Shown: piece by piece, positions 6,330 to 7,100 of the stretch | How the letters are laid out: the number at the start of each line of letters is the position of its first letter | How positions within the stretch are numbered: position 1 is the first letter of the stretch | From: Firmicutes bacterium CAG:110 | GTDB taxonomy: Bacteria; Bacillota; Clostridia; Oscillospirales; Oscillospiraceae | Direction of reading: 5' to 3' | NCBI GenBank assembly: GCA_000434635.1 | Contig: HF988145.1 | Location: 33,220-40,319, forward strand | DNA length: 7,100 bases | The notes under the pieces: model-generated | Told to the model about the DNA's origin: nothing | Database searches by the model: none | What the model saw: the letters and a program-made list of their open reading frames with translations, nothing else | Made by a program: the position numbers and the translations under genes

Positions 6330-7091
6330 ATGGGAAGATTGGAAAATAAAGTCTGCATCGTGACCGGCGCGTCCGCCGGTATTGGCCGCGCCACGGCAGA
6401 GCTGTTCTGCCGGGAGGGCGCGAAGGTCGTGGCAGTTGCCCGCCGTGAGGAACGCCTGAAAGAACTGGCCGAGGAATGCAAGAACGCCCCCGGCGAACTT
6501 GTCTGGTATGCGGGAGATGTCGGCAACCCGGCGGCGGCCGTGGGAATGGTAAAAAAGGCAGTAGAATCCTTCGGTCGGCTGGACGTTGCCGTCAACTGCG
6601 CGGGCGTGATGGACGACAACACAGCCATCGCGGATATGTCTGACGAGATGTTGGAAAAGACGTTCCGCATCAACACCTTTGGCCTGATGTACGGCCTGCG
6701 GGAGGAATGCAGGCAGTATCTTTCTCAGGGCGACGGCGGCGTGATCGTCAACGTCTGCTCCGTCGGCGCGACGCACCAGACCGCTGGCGCGGCCTACTGC
6801 GCCAGCAAGGGCGCTGTTCTGGCGGCGACAAAGAACACGGCGTTCATGTACATGGAGGAAGGCATCCGCTGCAACGCCCTCTCCCCCGGCGGCGTCGTGA
6901 CTGACATCCCGCTGGTCATGCCGCCATCCGATGAATTTGGATTCAGCAGAACCAGCAAGCTGCTGGACTTCTCCGGCGAACTGGCCATGCCGGAAGACTT
7001 GGCGGACGCGATTCTGTTTCTTGCCAGCGACCAGTCCCGCTACGTCAATGGCGAGGAAATCAAATGCGACGGCGGCTGGACGTGCTTCTGA
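6330..7091 (+). CDS. Short-chain dehydrogenase/reductase (classical SDR)
   Basis: This 253-residue cytosolic oxidoreductase converts an alcohol to a carbonyl or the reverse using NAD(P). It has every classical SDR mark: the TGASAGIG cofactor-binding loop (12-19), Asp63 in GDV, NCAG (89-92), and the catalytic tetrad Asn115, Ser144, Tyr156 and Lys160 (YCASK, 156-160). It also has a Pro-Gly turn (186-187) and a C-terminal DGGW close to the family's usual DGG end. Arginines 38 and 39 after the second strand (AVARREERL) suggest preference for NADP(H). The substrate is not deducible; the family acts on sugars, steroids, ketoacyl thioesters and many others. It follows the GcvT-like gene by 10 nt with AGGAGG (6319-6324) overlapping that stop, so it is part of the same operon. 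Only 9 nt remain after the stop, so a fourth gene may follow outside the window. Confidence 0.95.
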   Translation: MGRLENKVCIVTGASAGIGRATAELFCREGAKVVAVARREERLKELAEECKNAPGELVWYAGDVGNPAAAVGMVKKAVESFGRLDVAVNCAGVMDDNTAIADMSDEMLEKTFRINTFGLMYGLREECRQYLSQGDGGVIVNVCSVGATHQTAGAAYCASKGAVLAATKNTAFMYMEEGIRCNALSPGGVVTDIPLVMPPSDEFGFSRTSKLLDFSGELAMPEDLADAILFLASDQSRYVNGEEIKCDGGWTCF

Positions 7092-7100
7092 TACTGAACT

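Noticed and set aside
5186..6676. 496-residue open frame on the minus strand opposite the GcvT-like and SDR genes.
   Set aside because: It spans the junctions of three convincing plus-strand genes and shows no domain of its own.

Overview
The window reads as chromosome of an anaerobic Gram-positive bacterium, most likely a Clostridia/Oscillospiraceae-type member of the Firmicutes. This is inferred from strong AGGAGG ribosome binding sites, consensus sigma-A promoters, fairly GC-rich genes separated by AT-rich spacers, a clostridial-style Tgt and YajC, and a PucR-family regulator. No species can be named from the sequence alone. Seven protein-coding genes fill almost all of the window. No rRNA, tRNA, CRISPR array, insertion sequence or integrase was seen.

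Left part (1-2304, minus strand) is a housekeeping block transcribed right to left: a RimJ/RimL-type GNAT acetyltransferase, then tgt (tRNA-guanine transglycosylase, queuosine pathway), then yajC (Sec translocon accessory subunit). The acetyltransferase and tgt overlap by 13 nt and share a strong promoter (TTGACA-17-TAGAAT). yajC has its own predicted promoter in the 88-nt gap after tgt. A short perfect hairpin at the very left edge may be the terminator after yajC.

Right part (2321-7091) is the more interesting one. A PucR-family regulator on the minus strand is transcribed divergently from a three-gene operon on the plus strand. The operon encodes (1) a 406-residue protein with a Cys-x4-Cys-x4-Cys motif that I read as a tandem V4R/ATC-hydrolase-like protein of unknown function, (2) a short GcvT-like protein resembling tetrahydrofolate-dependent methyl or aminomethyl transferases and demethylases, and (3) a classical short-chain dehydrogenase with a complete catalytic tetrad. 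The genes are 14 and 10 nt apart, each with a strong ribosome binding site, so they are almost certainly co-transcribed. The operon may continue past the right edge, since only 9 bases remain after the last stop.

The 259-bp region between the divergent genes carries three copies of one palindrome (consensus CCATACA-N3-TGTATGG). One of them is a 27-bp perfect inverted repeat butted against a perfect-consensus promoter for the regulator. The operon's own promoter has a perfect -10 but no recognisable -35, which suggests dependence on an activator. My working hypothesis is a regulated catabolic cassette that removes a one-carbon group from a small methylated compound onto tetrahydrofolate and oxidises an alcohol group or reduces a carbonyl. 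The substrate cannot be deduced from the sequence.
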